Positions 1 through 9,273 of a DNA stretch of 64,000 bases are shown here, piece by piece (position 1 is the first letter of the stretch; the number at the start of each line of letters is the position of its first letter). Made by a program: the position numbers and the translations under genes. The DNA lies in contig JAHDVK010000010.1 of the NCBI GenBank assembly GCA_023384675.1, positions 124,001 to 188,000 of the forward strand. Reading direction: 5' to 3'. This DNA comes from Bryobacteraceae bacterium. GTDB taxonomy: Bacteria; Acidobacteriota; Terriglobia; Bryobacterales; Bryobacteraceae. Below the pieces are notes generated by a model. That model had not been told where the DNA came from, did no database searches, and saw only the letters and a program-made list of their open reading frames with translations.

Positions 1-842
1 GAAGGGCAGTAGCGCGGGCCGACGCCCTCGATCTGCCCGGAGTAAAGCGGCGACCGTGCCAGACTGCGCTGGATGGCCGCGTGCGTCTCGGGAGTGGTAT
101 ATGCGATGTGGCAATGGACCTGTTCGCGCTCGATCCGGTCTGTCAGAAAGCTGAACGGCGTAGGATGGGGATCTCCCGGTTGCGGTTCGAACCGGGACCA
201 GTCGATGGTACGGCCGTCGAGCCGCGGCGGTGTTCCTGTCTTCAGGCGGGTCCACTGGAGGTTCAGCGAACGGAACTGGTTTCCCAACAGGTTTGAGGGC
301 GCCTCACCACTGCGCCCGCATTCCGACTTCGATTCGCCCACATGCGCCAGTCCGTTCAAGAAGGTGCCGGTGGTGACGATGACGGCCTGTGCACGCAAGA
401 TGCGGCCATCACGAAGCCGCAGACCTGTGATGCGGCGCCGCGCGCCGCCTTGCTCGATCAGCATCTCCGCAACTTCGGCTTGGACGATGCGTAACGCCGG
501 TTCGCGCTCCAGCGTCTCGCGCATCACGACGCGATACTGCTTCTTGTCCATCTGCGCACGGGGACTCCAGACGGCTGGTCCGCGGCTGGTGTTGAGCAAC
601 CGGAATTGGATCCCCACCTTGTCGGCCACTTCGCCCATTACGCCGCCCAGGGCGTCGATCTCGCGCACCAGGTGTCCCTTGGCGATGCCGCCGATGGCGG
701 GGTTGCAGGACATCTGCGCGATCAAGTCGATGTTCATGGTGACCATCGCGGTGCGCAGGCCGAGCCGCGCGCACCCGCGCGCGGCTTCGCAGCCGGCATG
801 GCCGCCGCCGATCACAATTACTTCGTAACGCAGTTCCCTCAT
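1..842 (-). CDS. mnmG: tRNA uridine-5-carboxymethylaminomethyl modification enzyme MnmG, N-terminal part (3' end outside window)
   Basis: MnmG (GidA) works with MnmE to install the carboxymethylaminomethyl group on wobble uridine 34 of certain tRNAs, using FAD in the cytoplasm. About 280 residues are visible from the start codon at 842. The N-terminus carries the FAD dinucleotide motif [12 protein letters not shown], followed by the family signatures [22 protein letters not shown] and [19 protein letters not shown] (shown only in part here) and the stretch [17 protein letters not shown]. The rest runs off the left edge. It diverges from purD with only 45 bp between the two starts. The overlapping plus-strand reading frame is an antisense shadow. 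Identification is secure. Confidence 0.95.
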   Translation of the reverse strand, partial: MRELRYEVIVIGGGHAGCEAARGCARLGLRTAMVTMNIDLIAQMSCNPAIGGIAKGHLVREIDALGGVMGEVADKVGIQFRLLNTSRGPAVWSPRAQMDKKQYRVVMRETLEREPALRIVQAEVAEMLIEQGGARRRITGLRLRDGRILRAQAVIVTTGTFLNGLAHVGESKSECGRSGEAPSNLLGNQFRSLNLQWTRLKTGTPPRLDGRTIDWSRFEPQPGDPHPTPFSFLTDRIEREQVHCHIAYTTPETHAAIQRSLARSPLYSGQIEGVGPRYCP

Positions 843-872
843 CCGTCCCAGATGTTCTACTATATTGTAGCT

Positions 873-890
873 AAAGGAGATAGTGTCTTG
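873..890 (+). promoter_or_regulatory. Ribosome binding site fixing the TTG start of purD
   Basis: AAAGGAGA at 873-880 lies 7 nt before the TTG at 888-890. It decides between this start and the ATG at 852, which has no upstream purine-rich site. The frame shown is the one that matches the canonical PurD N-terminus. Confidence 0.7.
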
Positions 891-2177
891 AAAGTCCTCG
901 TGATCGGCGGCGGCGGCCGCGAGCATGCCATTTGCTGGCGCTTAAGCCGCAGCGCATCCGTCTCTCAAGTGTTCGTGACCCCCGGCAATCCAGGCTGCGC
1001 CACCGAAGCCACTCCGGCTGTCCCTCCGGACAATACCCCCCAGGGGTATCTGGCGGTTGCCCGTGAAGCCGGCGCGGACCTGACCATCGTCGGACCCGAG
1101 GCGCCCCTTGTCGACGGTATCGTGGATGCTTTCCGCGAGGACGGCCGCTTGATCTTCGGACCCGCCAAAGCAGCCGCCCAACTGGAAGGCAGCAAGATTT
1201 TCGCTAAGAAGTTTATGGAGCGGGCCAACATCCCCACGGCGCGCTTTGTCGACGCATACGAACCGGAAGACGCCATCGCCGCGCTCCCGCAGTTCGAGGG
1301 CCCGGTGGTCATCAAGGCGGACGGCCTCGCCGCCGGCAAGGGCGTGGTGATAGTTGAAGACCGCAACGAAGCCGAAGCGGTGATCCGGGCCATGTTCGCC
1401 GGAGCGCTCGTTGGCGCCGCCGGCGCCAAGGTCGTGATCGAGGAGTTCCTGGAAGGGGAAGAGATCAGCTTTATCGGGCTTGCCGATGGCGAGCGCGTCG
1501 CGGCGCTTGAGCCTTCTCAGGACCACAAGCGGATTGCCGACAACGATGAAGGCCCGAACACCGGAGGCATGGGCGCGTATTCCGATTCCCGGCTGCTCGA
1601 CGCCGCCACGCGCGAGGAAATCATGAAGACCGTGATGCAGCCAGTGATCGATCAGTTCCGGCGCGAAGGCACGCCCTTCACAGGCTTCCTTTATGCCGGA
1701 CTGATGATGACCGCAAGCGGGCCGCGCGTCCTGGAGTACAACGTGCGGCTGGGCGATCCGGAAACGCAAGCGCTCCTGCACCGCATGGATGGGGACTTCG
1801 GCGCGCTGCTGCACGGTGCGGCGGCTGGCCGGATTGACGAAGCCCATCTCAGTTTCCGCAAGGATCCTTCGGTATGTGTCGTGCTGGCGGCCGCGGGCTA
1901 TCCGGGGAAAGTCCGCACGGGGGACCTCATCCACGGCATCGAGGAGGCGGAAGCGGCTGGGGCGGCGGTCTTCCACGCGGGCACGAAATCGACACCTGAA
2001 GGCCTCGTCACCAACGGCGGTCGTGTGCTAGGCGTCACCCATTCCGGCGCCACTCTGCCCGAAGCCATCCGAAACGTCTATGCATCCGTGAAGCACATCC
2101 GTTTCGCCGGCATGCAGGTGCGCAGCGACATCGGCCGGAAGGGCCTGCGGCGCTGGCCGGAAACGGCCGCTTCCTGA
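888..2177 (+). CDS. purD: Phosphoribosylamine-glycine ligase
   Basis: PurD (GAR synthetase) joins phosphoribosylamine and glycine with ATP in the second step of purine synthesis. The 429-residue product starts [19 protein letters not shown] and has the ATP-grasp core ([17 protein letters not shown], then [11 protein letters not shown]) and the family motif [12 protein letters not shown]. The ATG at 852 and the far-upstream in-frame extension were rejected. The TTG at 888 has an AAAGGAGA ribosome binding site 7 nt before it and gives the standard N-terminus. The next feature is a tRNA gene 27 bp downstream. Divergent from mnmG. Confidence 0.95.
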   Translation: MKVLVIGGGGREHAICWRLSRSASVSQVFVTPGNPGCATEATPAVPPDNTPQGYLAVAREAGADLTIVGPEAPLVDGIVDAFREDGRLIFGPAKAAAQLEGSKIFAKKFMERANIPTARFVDAYEPEDAIAALPQFEGPVVIKADGLAAGKGVVIVEDRNEAEAVIRAMFAGALVGAAGAKVVIEEFLEGEEISFIGLADGERVAALEPSQDHKRIADNDEGPNTGGMGAYSDSRLLDAATREEIMKTVMQPVIDQFRREGTPFTGFLYAGLMMTASGPRVLEYNVRLGDPETQALLHRMDGDFGALLHGAAAGRIDEAHLSFRKDPSVCVVLAAAGYPGKVRTGDLIHGIEEAEAAGAAVFHAGTKSTPEGLVTNGGRVLGVTHSGATLPEAIRNVYASVKHIRFAGMQVRSDIGRKGLRRWPETAAS

Positions 2178-2204
2178 CGCGCTACCATCAGAAGTAGACA
2201 GTGT

Positions 2205-2281
2205 GGGGACGTAGCTCAGCTGGATAGAGCAACCGCCTCCTAAGCGGTAGGTCGGCCGTTCGAATCGGCCCGTCCCTACCA
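2205..2281 (+). tRNA. tRNA-Arg (anticodon CCU)
   Basis: A complete cloverleaf can be folded: a 7-bp acceptor opened by GGGGACG (with a terminal G-U pair), D-stem GCTC/GAGC, anticodon stem ACCGC/GCGGT around loop CTCCTAA, T-stem GGCCG/CGGCC with loop TTCGAAT, discriminator A and an encoded CCA. The anticodon CCT reads the AGG arginine codon. It lies between purD and dnaE, with only 32 bp to the dnaE start. Confidence 0.93.
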
Positions 2282-2313
2282 CCCGCCCTGCCGCATATAC
2301 TGGTAGTCCACCC

Positions 2314-5300
2314 ATGCCGAACGAGAAGCCCTTCGTCCATCTGCACTGTCACACCGATTACTCGCTGCTCGACGGAGCGTGCGAAAGCAGGCGGTTGATG
2401 GAAGCGGTGGAGCGCCAGGGTATGCCCGCGGTCGCAATGACCGACCACGGCAATATGTTTGGCGCGGTCGAGTTCTACAACGAAGCTCGCAAGCACAATG
2501 TCCACCCGGTAATCGGCTGCGAGGTCTACGTTTCCCAGCAGACACGAACAGTCAAGAACGACTCCAACCGCTACAACCATCTTGTGCTGCTCTGCGAGAA
2601 CCAGGAAGGCTACCGCAATCTCATCAAACTCGTCTCCACGGGTTTCCTCGACGGGTTCTACTACAAGCCCCGCATCGACAAGGACCTGCTGGCGCAGCAC
2701 AGCAAAGGCCTCATCGCGCTTTCGGCCTGCCTTAAGGGCGACATCAACGAAACCCTGTTGAGCGACAACTACGATGAAGCCCGGCGCCTGGCTTACGAAT
2801 ATCAGGACATGTTCGGCCGCGGCAATTTCTTCCTCGAAATCCAGGACCACGGCCTGAACGAGGACCACCTCGTGATGCCGCAGGTGTACCGGCTCTCTTC
2901 CGAAACCGGCATCCCCCTGGTGGCCACCAACGACGCCCACTACGTCGAACACGCCGACCATCGCGCCCAGGACATCCTCACCTGCATCCAGACGGGCAAA
3001 ACCGTCAACGATGAAAAGCGCATGAAGTTCTCGAGCGAGCAGTTCTTCCTGAAGACGCGCGCCGAGATGATGCAGGTCTTCGCAGACGTCGAGGACGCCC
3101 TCGACCGTACCTGGGAGATCGCGCAGCGCTGCCAGGTGAAACTCGAGAAGATCAAGGAACCCTTCCCGCGCTTCGACGTGCCCGAAGGCCATTCCATCGA
3201 CACCTATTTCGAGTACGTCACCCGGCAAGGATTCGAACACCGCCGCGGCCGCCTGGAGGCGCTCGCCCGCCAGGGCCACCTCAAGCATGATCTCGCCGAA
3301 TACGTCGAGCGGCTGGAAACCGAAATCCGCCTGATTCAGCAGATGAAGTTCTCGGGCTATTTCCTGATCGTCTGGGACTTCATCCGTTTCTCGAAGGCGA
3401 CCGGCATCCCGGTTGGGCCGGGCCGCGGCTCCGCCGCCGGTTCACTGGTGGCCTACTGCCTGGGCATCACGGACGTCGATCCGCTTCATTATGGGCTGCT
3501 CTTCGAACGCTTCCTCAATCCGCAGCGCATTTCGATGCCCGATATCGACATCGACTTCTGTACGAACCGCCGCGGCGAGGTGATCCAGTACGTCACCGAA
3601 AAATACGGCCGCGAGCAGGTTGCCCAGATCATCACCTTCGGCACGCTCGGCGCGAAGGCGGCCCTCAAGGATGTCGGCCGCGCGCTCGATCTCACCTTCG
3701 CGGAAGTGGACCGCATCACCAAGCTCATTCCGTCCCAGCCGCTCAACATCAAACTGAAGGACGCCCTCGCCGCCGAACCGGCGATCAATGAAGCTGCCGA
3801 CAAGGACCCGCGCGTCCGCGAAATGATCGACGTGGCCATGCGCCTGGAAGGCATGGCCCGCAACGCCAGCGTTCATGCCGCCGGCGTGGTGATCTCTCCC
3901 GAGCCGCTGATCGATCTCGTTCCCCTTTATAAGACAAACAAAGACGAAATCGTCACCCAGTACGACATGGACGGGCTCGACAAACTCGGCCTGCTGAAGA
4001 TGGACTTTCTGGGCCTCACCACGCTCACCATCATCACCGAGGCGTTGCGGCTCATCGAGCAGGGCCACGGCGTGAAACTGGAACTCGATCAACTGCCGCT
4101 CGACGATGCCCACACCTACGAGAAGATCTTCTCGCAGGGCCTCACCAGCGGTGTCTTCCAGTTCGAGTCGGGCGGCATGAAAGACGTGCTGCGTCGCACC
4201 CGCCCGGAGCGCATCGAGGATCTCATCGCCCTGAACGCGCTCTACCGCCCCGGCCCTCTCAAGGGCGGCGTGGTGGACGACTTCATCGACCGAAAGCACG
4301 GCCGCAAGCAGGTGACTTACGACCTGCCGGACCTCAAGCCGATTCTCGAGGAAACTTACGGCATCATCATCTATCAGGAGCAGGTGATGCAGATCGCCCA
4401 GAAGATCGCGGGCTATTCGCTGGGCCAGGCGGACCTGATGCGCCGCGCCATGGGCAAGAAGAAGATCGAGATCATGGCCGCCGAAAAGGCGCCGTTCCTC
4501 GAAGGGGCGCAGAAGCTCGGCTATGACCGCAGAAAAGCGGAAAAGCTATTCGACTTGATCGCGCAATTCGCCGAATACGGCTTCAATAAGTCGCATTCGG
4601 CGGCCTACGGCTACCTGGCTTTTCTCACCGGCTATCTCAAGGCCCACTATCCGGTGGAATTCATGGCCGCCCTGCTGACGTCGGAAACAGGGAACACCGA
4701 CAAGGTGGTGAAGTACATCAACGAGTGCCGCGACCTGGGCATTCAGGTACTGCCGCCGGACGTCAATAAGTCCCATTTGTCGTTCACTCCGGACGCGGGT
4801 TCCATCCGCTTCGGTCTGGGGGCTGTGAAGAACGTCGGCGCGGGCGCCGTTGAAGCCATTGTCGCCGCGCGGAAACAAAACGGTCCCTACGCCACGCTTG
4901 ATGATTTCTTCGAGCGCGTGGACCTCACGGCGGTCAACAAGCGCGTCGTGGAAAGCCTCATCAAGGCCGGCGCGATGGACGGCCTGCGCGGAACCCGCTC
5001 CCAGTTGTACGCCATCCTCGAGGACTGCATGGAATCCGGCCAGCGCGCCCAGAAGGACAAGGAAAGCGGACAGGCCGGCCTGTTCGGCGACCTGCTGGGG
5101 GGCGCCGCCAGCGGTCCCGCGCCGGAGCGTCAACTGCCGGACCTGCCCGATTGGACCGCCACGGAAAAGCTGCGCGGCGAAAAGGAGATGCTCGGGTTTT
5201 ACGTCACCGGACACCCGCTCGACGAATTCCGCTGGAAGGTCGACGAACTCGCCACGCACCGCTCCGAAACGCTCACCGGCGTGCAGAAAGGCGAGGAGGT

Positions 5301-5808
5301 CGCCTTGTGCGGGGTGATCACCGGAATTCAACGCCGCCGCAACAAGGAACAGAAGCCCTGGGCCTTCATGCAACTCGAGGACTGGTCGGGCGCCACCGAA
5401 GTGCTGGCCTTCGCCTCCCGCTACGAGCAGTTGCAGCCCCAAATCGTGGAGGACCGCGCCGTCCTCGTCAGGGGCAAGGCCTTGCCCGAGGAAGACGGCA
5501 CCGTGAAGATAAACGCCCACGATATCATCGGGCTCGACAACGCGCGGGTGGATTTTCCGGCCCTGATCTCGATCCGCATCCGCCTGGGCGCAAACGGGTC
5601 CGCGGAGCAGGGCCTGGAGCGCGCGCATGTTCTCAAAGATCTGTTCGCCCGCAAGCCCGGCGCCACGCAAGTGGTACTGCGGCTGGAAGCACCGCGCGAT
5701 TTCCAACTCCAACTCGGCGTGGACGGCAAGGTCCGTCCCGACCGGGAATTCAAGCGCGAAGTCGAGCGGCTCTGCGGACCCGAGTCGATTGAAGTGATAG
5801 CCTCATAG
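2314..5808 (+). CDS. dnaE: DNA polymerase III subunit alpha
   Basis: DnaE is the catalytic subunit of the replicative DNA polymerase. The 1164-residue length is normal for the DnaE1 class. The N-terminal PHP domain begins FVHLHCHTDYSLLDGA. The polymerase acidic motif PDIDIDF is at residues 409-415 and the third catalytic aspartate is in KMDFLGL (D564). The family motifs GRGSAAGSLVAYCLGI and YQEQVMQIAQKIAGYS are present, and an OB-fold region near residues 995-1045 (LCGVITGIQRRRNKEQKPW) precedes the tau-binding end. There is no clear Shine-Dalgarno site. A TATACT box at 2296-2301 lies 12 nt before the ATG, so a very short leader is possible. accA follows 21 bp downstream. Confidence 0.97.
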   Translation: MPNEKPFVHLHCHTDYSLLDGACESRRLMEAVERQGMPAVAMTDHGNMFGAVEFYNEARKHNVHPVIGCEVYVSQQTRTVKNDSNRYNHLVLLCENQEGYRNLIKLVSTGFLDGFYYKPRIDKDLLAQHSKGLIALSACLKGDINETLLSDNYDEARRLAYEYQDMFGRGNFFLEIQDHGLNEDHLVMPQVYRLSSETGIPLVATNDAHYVEHADHRAQDILTCIQTGKTVNDEKRMKFSSEQFFLKTRAEMMQVFADVEDALDRTWEIAQRCQVKLEKIKEPFPRFDVPEGHSIDTYFEYVTRQGFEHRRGRLEALARQGHLKHDLAEYVERLETEIRLIQQMKFSGYFLIVWDFIRFSKATGIPVGPGRGSAAGSLVAYCLGITDVDPLHYGLLFERFLNPQRISMPDIDIDFCTNRRGEVIQYVTEKYGREQVAQIITFGTLGAKAALKDVGRALDLTFAEVDRITKLIPSQPLNIKLKDALAAEPAINEAADKDPRVREMIDVAMRLEGMARNASVHAAGVVISPEPLIDLVPLYKTNKDEIVTQYDMDGLDKLGLLKMDFLGLTTLTIITEALRLIEQGHGVKLELDQLPLDDAHTYEKIFSQGLTSGVFQFESGGMKDVLRRTRPERIEDLIALNALYRPGPLKGGVVDDFIDRKHGRKQVTYDLPDLKPILEETYGIIIYQEQVMQIAQKIAGYSLGQADLMRRAMGKKKIEIMAAEKAPFLEGAQKLGYDRRKAEKLFDLIAQFAEYGFNKSHSAAYGYLAFLTGYLKAHYPVEFMAALLTSETGNTDKVVKYINECRDLGIQVLPPDVNKSHLSFTPDAGSIRFGLGAVKNVGAGAVEAIVAARKQNGPYATLDDFFERVDLTAVNKRVVESLIKAGAMDGLRGTRSQLYAILEDCMESGQRAQKDKESGQAGLFGDLLGGAASGPAPERQLPDLPDWTATEKLRGEKEMLGFYVTGHPLDEFRWKVDELATHRSETLTGVQKGEEVALCGVITGIQRRRNKEQKPWAFMQLEDWSGATEVLAFASRYEQLQPQIVEDRAVLVRGKALPEEDGTVKINAHDIIGLDNARVDFPALISIRIRLGANGSAEQGLERAHVLKDLFARKPGATQVVLRLEAPRDFQLQLGVDGKVRPDREFKREVERLCGPESIEVIAS

Positions 5809-5829
5809 ATGGAAGTCTTTCTGTAACCT

Positions 5830-6777
5830 ATGAGCGACCCCAACGCCAGCCAGCGCATCGCCGACCTGGAACGCGAAATCGCCCGCTTGCAGCAATCCAG
5901 CACCGGCGCGCGGGCCCAAGTGCACGAATTGCAGGCCGAATTGAACCAGCTTCGCGGCGAGGAAGGCGTAAACCTGAGCTGGCAGCGCGTGCAGTTGGCG
6001 CGGCATCCCAAACGGCCCCATTCCATCGACTATCTCGAGCGCCTGGTTCCGGATTTCACCGAAATCCACGGCGACCGTGCATACGGCGAAGATCCCGCCA
6101 TTATCTGCGGCTTCGGCACAATCGCAGGCGTCAAAGCGATGATCATCGGCCAGGAAAAGGGCCGCGACACCAAGCAGAAGCTCCACCGCAACTTCGGCAT
6201 GCCCAAGCCCGAGGGCTACCGCAAGGCGTTGCGCGCAATGAAGCTGGCTGAGAAGTTCCGCCGGCCGGTGATTACCCTGCTCGACACCCCCGGCGCGTAT
6301 CCCGGCATCGACGCCGAGGAACGCGGCCAGGCGCAGGCCATTGCGCTGAACCTGCGCGAGATGGCGCGCCTGGAGACCCCGCTGATCGTGGTTGTCATCG
6401 GCGAAGGCGGCAGCGGCGGAGCCTTGGCGCTGGGCATCGGCAACCGCGTGCTGATGCTGGAAAACGCGGTCTATAGCGTGATTTCGCCGGAAAGCTGCGC
6501 CGCCATCATTTACCGTGACTCCACGAAGGGCAACATCGCCGCGGCCGCGCTGCGCATCACGGCGGGTGACCTGGAACGGCTGGACCTGATCGACGGCATC
6601 ATCCCCGAACCGCCGGGCGGCGCGCACGAGGACTATGACGCCGCCGCCGATCTGCTGCGGCAGGCCGTGGCCGGCGCGCTGCGGGAACTGGCCCCGTTGT
6701 CCCCGGAGGAACTGGTCAAGCAGCGTTACGACCGCTTCCGCGCCATGGGCAACTTCTTCAAGGAGCCATCTGCGTGA
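5830..6777 (+). CDS. accA: Acetyl-CoA carboxylase carboxyltransferase subunit alpha
   Basis: AccA forms the carboxyltransferase with AccD and moves the carboxyl group from carboxybiotin to acetyl-CoA, giving malonyl-CoA for fatty-acid synthesis. The 315-residue protein has the usual N-terminal helical segment (IADLEREIARLQQ) and then the crotonase-like core. Family stretches include FTEIHGDRAYGEDPAIICGF, the glycine-rich GEGGSGGALALGIGNRVLM and SPESCAAIIYRDS. It follows dnaE closely and overlaps the next small gene by 4 nt (GTGA), so the two are likely co-transcribed. Confidence 0.96.
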   Translation: MSDPNASQRIADLEREIARLQQSSTGARAQVHELQAELNQLRGEEGVNLSWQRVQLARHPKRPHSIDYLERLVPDFTEIHGDRAYGEDPAIICGFGTIAGVKAMIIGQEKGRDTKQKLHRNFGMPKPEGYRKALRAMKLAEKFRRPVITLLDTPGAYPGIDAEERGQAQAIALNLREMARLETPLIVVVIGEGGSGGALALGIGNRVLMLENAVYSVISPESCAAIIYRDSTKGNIAAAALRITAGDLERLDLIDGIIPEPPGGAHEDYDAAADLLRQAVAGALRELAPLSPEELVKQRYDRFRAMGNFFKEPSA

Positions 6778-7046
6778 GCAAGGGCATGTGGGTGGCGGCG
6801 GGCATCCTGCTCTTCGCCGCCCTGATCATCGTAATGACTTACCAGATGATGGACCTGCGCCAGAACCGGGTCGAGGTCTGCATGTCCTTCAACGGCCGCA
6901 CGAACTGCAGCACCGCCTCCGGGCCCACGCCCGAGGATGCCCAGCGTACCGCCACCCAGGCCGCCTGCACCCTCATCGCCTCCGGAGTCACCGATAGCCA
7001 GGCCTGCGAACGCGGCGAGCCCGTATCGGTGAAGTGGCTGGATTGA
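6774..7046 (+). CDS. Small single-pass membrane protein, unknown function
   Basis: No family is recognised. The 90-residue product has one hydrophobic helix near residues 6-22 (WVAAGILLFAALIIVMTY) followed by a polar region with four cysteines (VCMSFNGRTNC, QAACTL, QACERG). This suggests an anchored domain outside the membrane that may form disulfides. The GTG start overlaps the accA stop as GTGA, the usual arrangement of translational coupling, which supports it being a real gene. There is no evidence linking it to fatty-acid synthesis beyond position. Confidence 0.7.
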   Translation: MSKGMWVAAGILLFAALIIVMTYQMMDLRQNRVEVCMSFNGRTNCSTASGPTPEDAQRTATQAACTLIASGVTDSQACERGEPVSVKWLD

Positions 7047-7062
7047 AGGCTTATTGAGGCGC

Positions 7063-7091
7063 TTGGCTTTCCCTTAAGCCCGTGCTAAATT
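7063..7091 (+). promoter_or_regulatory. Sigma-70-type promoter for tRNA-Asp
   Basis: TTGGCT (7063-7068) and TAAATT (7086-7091) are separated by exactly 17 bp. Initiation would fall near 7098, about 17 bp before the mature tRNA-Asp end. This fits a stable-RNA promoter. Seen by eye only. Confidence 0.45.
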
Positions 7092-7114
7092 AAAGGGGTT
7101 GTACCTGTGATCGC

Positions 7115-7191
<77 letters not shown>

Positions 7192-7390
7192 TTCCCACCG
7201 CCCTGGAATTCTCCTGCAGTCCCAAAATCCTCTCCCTTTGGGTGCCGTTTTATGGATATTGGCTGGGCCGGCGGAGCTTAAGCTGCTCCGCGTCCAACCC
7301 GGCACCCATACGAAGACGAGCAGCCCAGCGGGAATCGAATGAACGTTCGCGTTCCGCCCCGTGGTTTCTCTGCGCTATACTACAAGGGTT

Positions 7391-7467
<77 letters not shown>

Positions 7468-7736
7468 AAGTTTTCAACGACTTACAGACCCCTCCCTCCT
7501 CCGATAGCCTTCCCTGGAGTCCAAACACGATTTGCTGCCTATGGGTTGTGTGCAGGGATCGGGTTCGGGATGCTGCCTTTCCTCTCCGCTGTCAGACGCC
7601 CGCTCTGCCTATGGCCTCGCGCAGGATCGGTAAAATCACAGATTTCGATGTCCGGCGCAGTGCCAAGCCGCGCCTGTCTGGACGGCTGGACGAACCGGTG
7701 GCGCACGTGCTTCTCTTGAATGAGGATTTGACAGCC

Positions 7737-9020
7737 ATGAACCACGCAGCGATGCTGTTTTTCTTCCTTTCCGCTTCCGCCGCCATCGCGCAGGAGCCCC
7801 TTACGCCCCGCGAGAGGATGCTGCTCGACCGAATTGAGAAACTGGAGCAACGCCTGGCCGCGTTGGAGGCCCGTGCGGCCGGCTCCGAGGCGCCCGCCCA
7901 AGAGGCGCAAGCGCCCTTTTCCGCTGTGCAGACAGAGGCCGCCCCGTCCTCACTGCCGGCAGAAGCCGTCCCCGCGGGCACCACGATCAGCGTGAACCTG
8001 GATGGCTACTATGGCTACAATTTTAACCGCCCCTTCACCGGGATGAATGCACTGCGAGGTTATGACGTCTCTGGCAACAGCTTCGCCATCAATCAGGCTG
8101 GACTGGTGGTGGAGCGGGCGCCCGATGTTGCCGCGGGGCGCCGCCTCGGTGCGCGCATCGATCTGATGGTTGGCCAGGCCACGGAAACGCTGCAGGGGTC
8201 ACCGGAGAACGAACTCCGTCCGGAAGTGTTCCGTCACCTGTTCCAGGCCTATGGCACCTACATCGTTCCCGCTGGTCAGGGAGTCACGGTTGATTTCGGA
8301 AAGTGGGCCAGTTCCTTCGGCATCGAAGGGAACTATACGAAGGACCAGTTCAATTATTCGCGCGCTTACTGGTTCAGCTTCCTGCCCTTTTACCACATGG
8401 GCATTCGCGCGTCGTATCCCGTGACCCGGCATATCAACGCCACCTACTGGCTGACCAATGGCCTGAATCAGACGGAGGACTTCAACGGCTTCAAGAGCCA
8501 GGCGGTGCTGTTGAACTTCCAGCCTTCGCCGCGCGTCTCCGCCAATCTCAACTATTTTGCCGGCCAGGAACAGCGCCGGATCAATGGACAAGCGCCCCGG
8601 GGCCGCTCCCACTTCATCGACAGCTATGTGACGTGGCAGGCCAGTGAGCGGTGGGACTTCGCGGCGGAAGCCGCCTATGCCATCGAGCGGCTGACTCCCG
8701 CCTCTCCCCTGCGCCTCGTGTACGGTGGCGCCGGCTATGCCCGGTATCGCCTTTCACCGCGCTTCAATCTGGCTGGCCGCTTCACTTATCTCAACGACCG
8801 GGATGCGCTCTTCAGCGGCAAGGCGCAGGCGCTGAAAGACGCGACCGCAACAGCCACCTTCGACCTCGCGGACGGTTTCCAGATGCGCTGGGAACTGCGT
8901 CGCGACTGGTCCAACCGTTCTTTCTTCCTCACGAACAATCCCAATGTCATCAGACGCGGCCAGGCTACGGCTCTCGTCGGCCTAATCTGGTGGTTCGGAG
9001 GAAAGCAGGGCCCTTGGTAG
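7737..9020 (+). CDS. Outer-membrane beta-barrel porin (BBP2/OmpL-like)
   Basis: Likely a channel in the outer membrane. The 427-residue product has a signal peptide (MNHAAMLFFFLSASAAIAQ), a short coiled coil near residues 28-48 (MLLDRIEKLEQRLAALEARA) typical of periplasmic anchoring segments, a linker, and then alternating aromatic strands (VNLDGYYGYNFNRPF, VDFGKWASSFGIEGNYTKDQ, INATYWLTNGLNQTEDF) ending in LIWWFGGKQGPW. The pattern fits the putative beta-barrel porin 2 family, whose members often cannot be assigned a substrate. The ATG at 7737 was chosen because it starts the signal peptide and has GAGG upstream. The upstream in-frame extension runs through the tRNA-Pro gene and is not coding. 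Confidence 0.82.
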   Translation: MNHAAMLFFFLSASAAIAQEPLTPRERMLLDRIEKLEQRLAALEARAAGSEAPAQEAQAPFSAVQTEAAPSSLPAEAVPAGTTISVNLDGYYGYNFNRPFTGMNALRGYDVSGNSFAINQAGLVVERAPDVAAGRRLGARIDLMVGQATETLQGSPENELRPEVFRHLFQAYGTYIVPAGQGVTVDFGKWASSFGIEGNYTKDQFNYSRAYWFSFLPFYHMGIRASYPVTRHINATYWLTNGLNQTEDFNGFKSQAVLLNFQPSPRVSANLNYFAGQEQRRINGQAPRGRSHFIDSYVTWQASERWDFAAEAAYAIERLTPASPLRLVYGGAGYARYRLSPRFNLAGRFTYLNDRDALFSGKAQALKDATATATFDLADGFQMRWELRRDWSNRSFFLTNNPNVIRRGQATALVGLIWWFGGKQGPW

Positions 9021-9022
9021 AG

Positions 9023-9088
9023 TCCGTTACCCCGCCGGGAGATATGATGCGGAATCCCTGGCAGACCCAGGCGCGGGGGTCGAGGCAT
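9023..9088 (-). pseudogene. Remnant of a REP-associated tyrosine transposase (RAYT) N-terminus
   Basis: Read on the minus strand from 9088, the sequence gives MPRPPRLGLPGIPHHISRRG followed by N. This closely resembles the opening of Y1/IS200-like RAYT transposases, where a proline-arginine start, LxLPGxPHHI and RGN lead into the HUH domain. The similarity stops at about codon 22, where the frame runs into the 3' end of the porin gene on the other strand. The HUH and catalytic tyrosine regions are absent. This looks like a short fragment left after deletion. Identification rests on motif memory, not on a search. Confidence 0.55.
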
Positions 9089-9273
9089 AGAGTCACAGCG
9101 GTGACCCACCCTCAAGCATTTCCAGGGGCAGATGCGGAACCGGGATCTGAACCAAGTGCCCGGATTCGGACACCTGGATCCGTAACCGGACGGAGTTCCC
9201 GATCCGCCAGCCCATAGAATCCAGGGTTTGCGAGCGGACCCCGGAGTGCACCGTGTCCAGGCAGGAATTGGTT

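Noticed and set aside
73-828. Long plus-strand reading frame over the left end
   Set aside because: It is antisense to mnmG, whose protein motifs are unmistakable. The plus-strand translation has no recognisable features and is rich in arginine and proline, as typical of shadow frames in GC-rich DNA.
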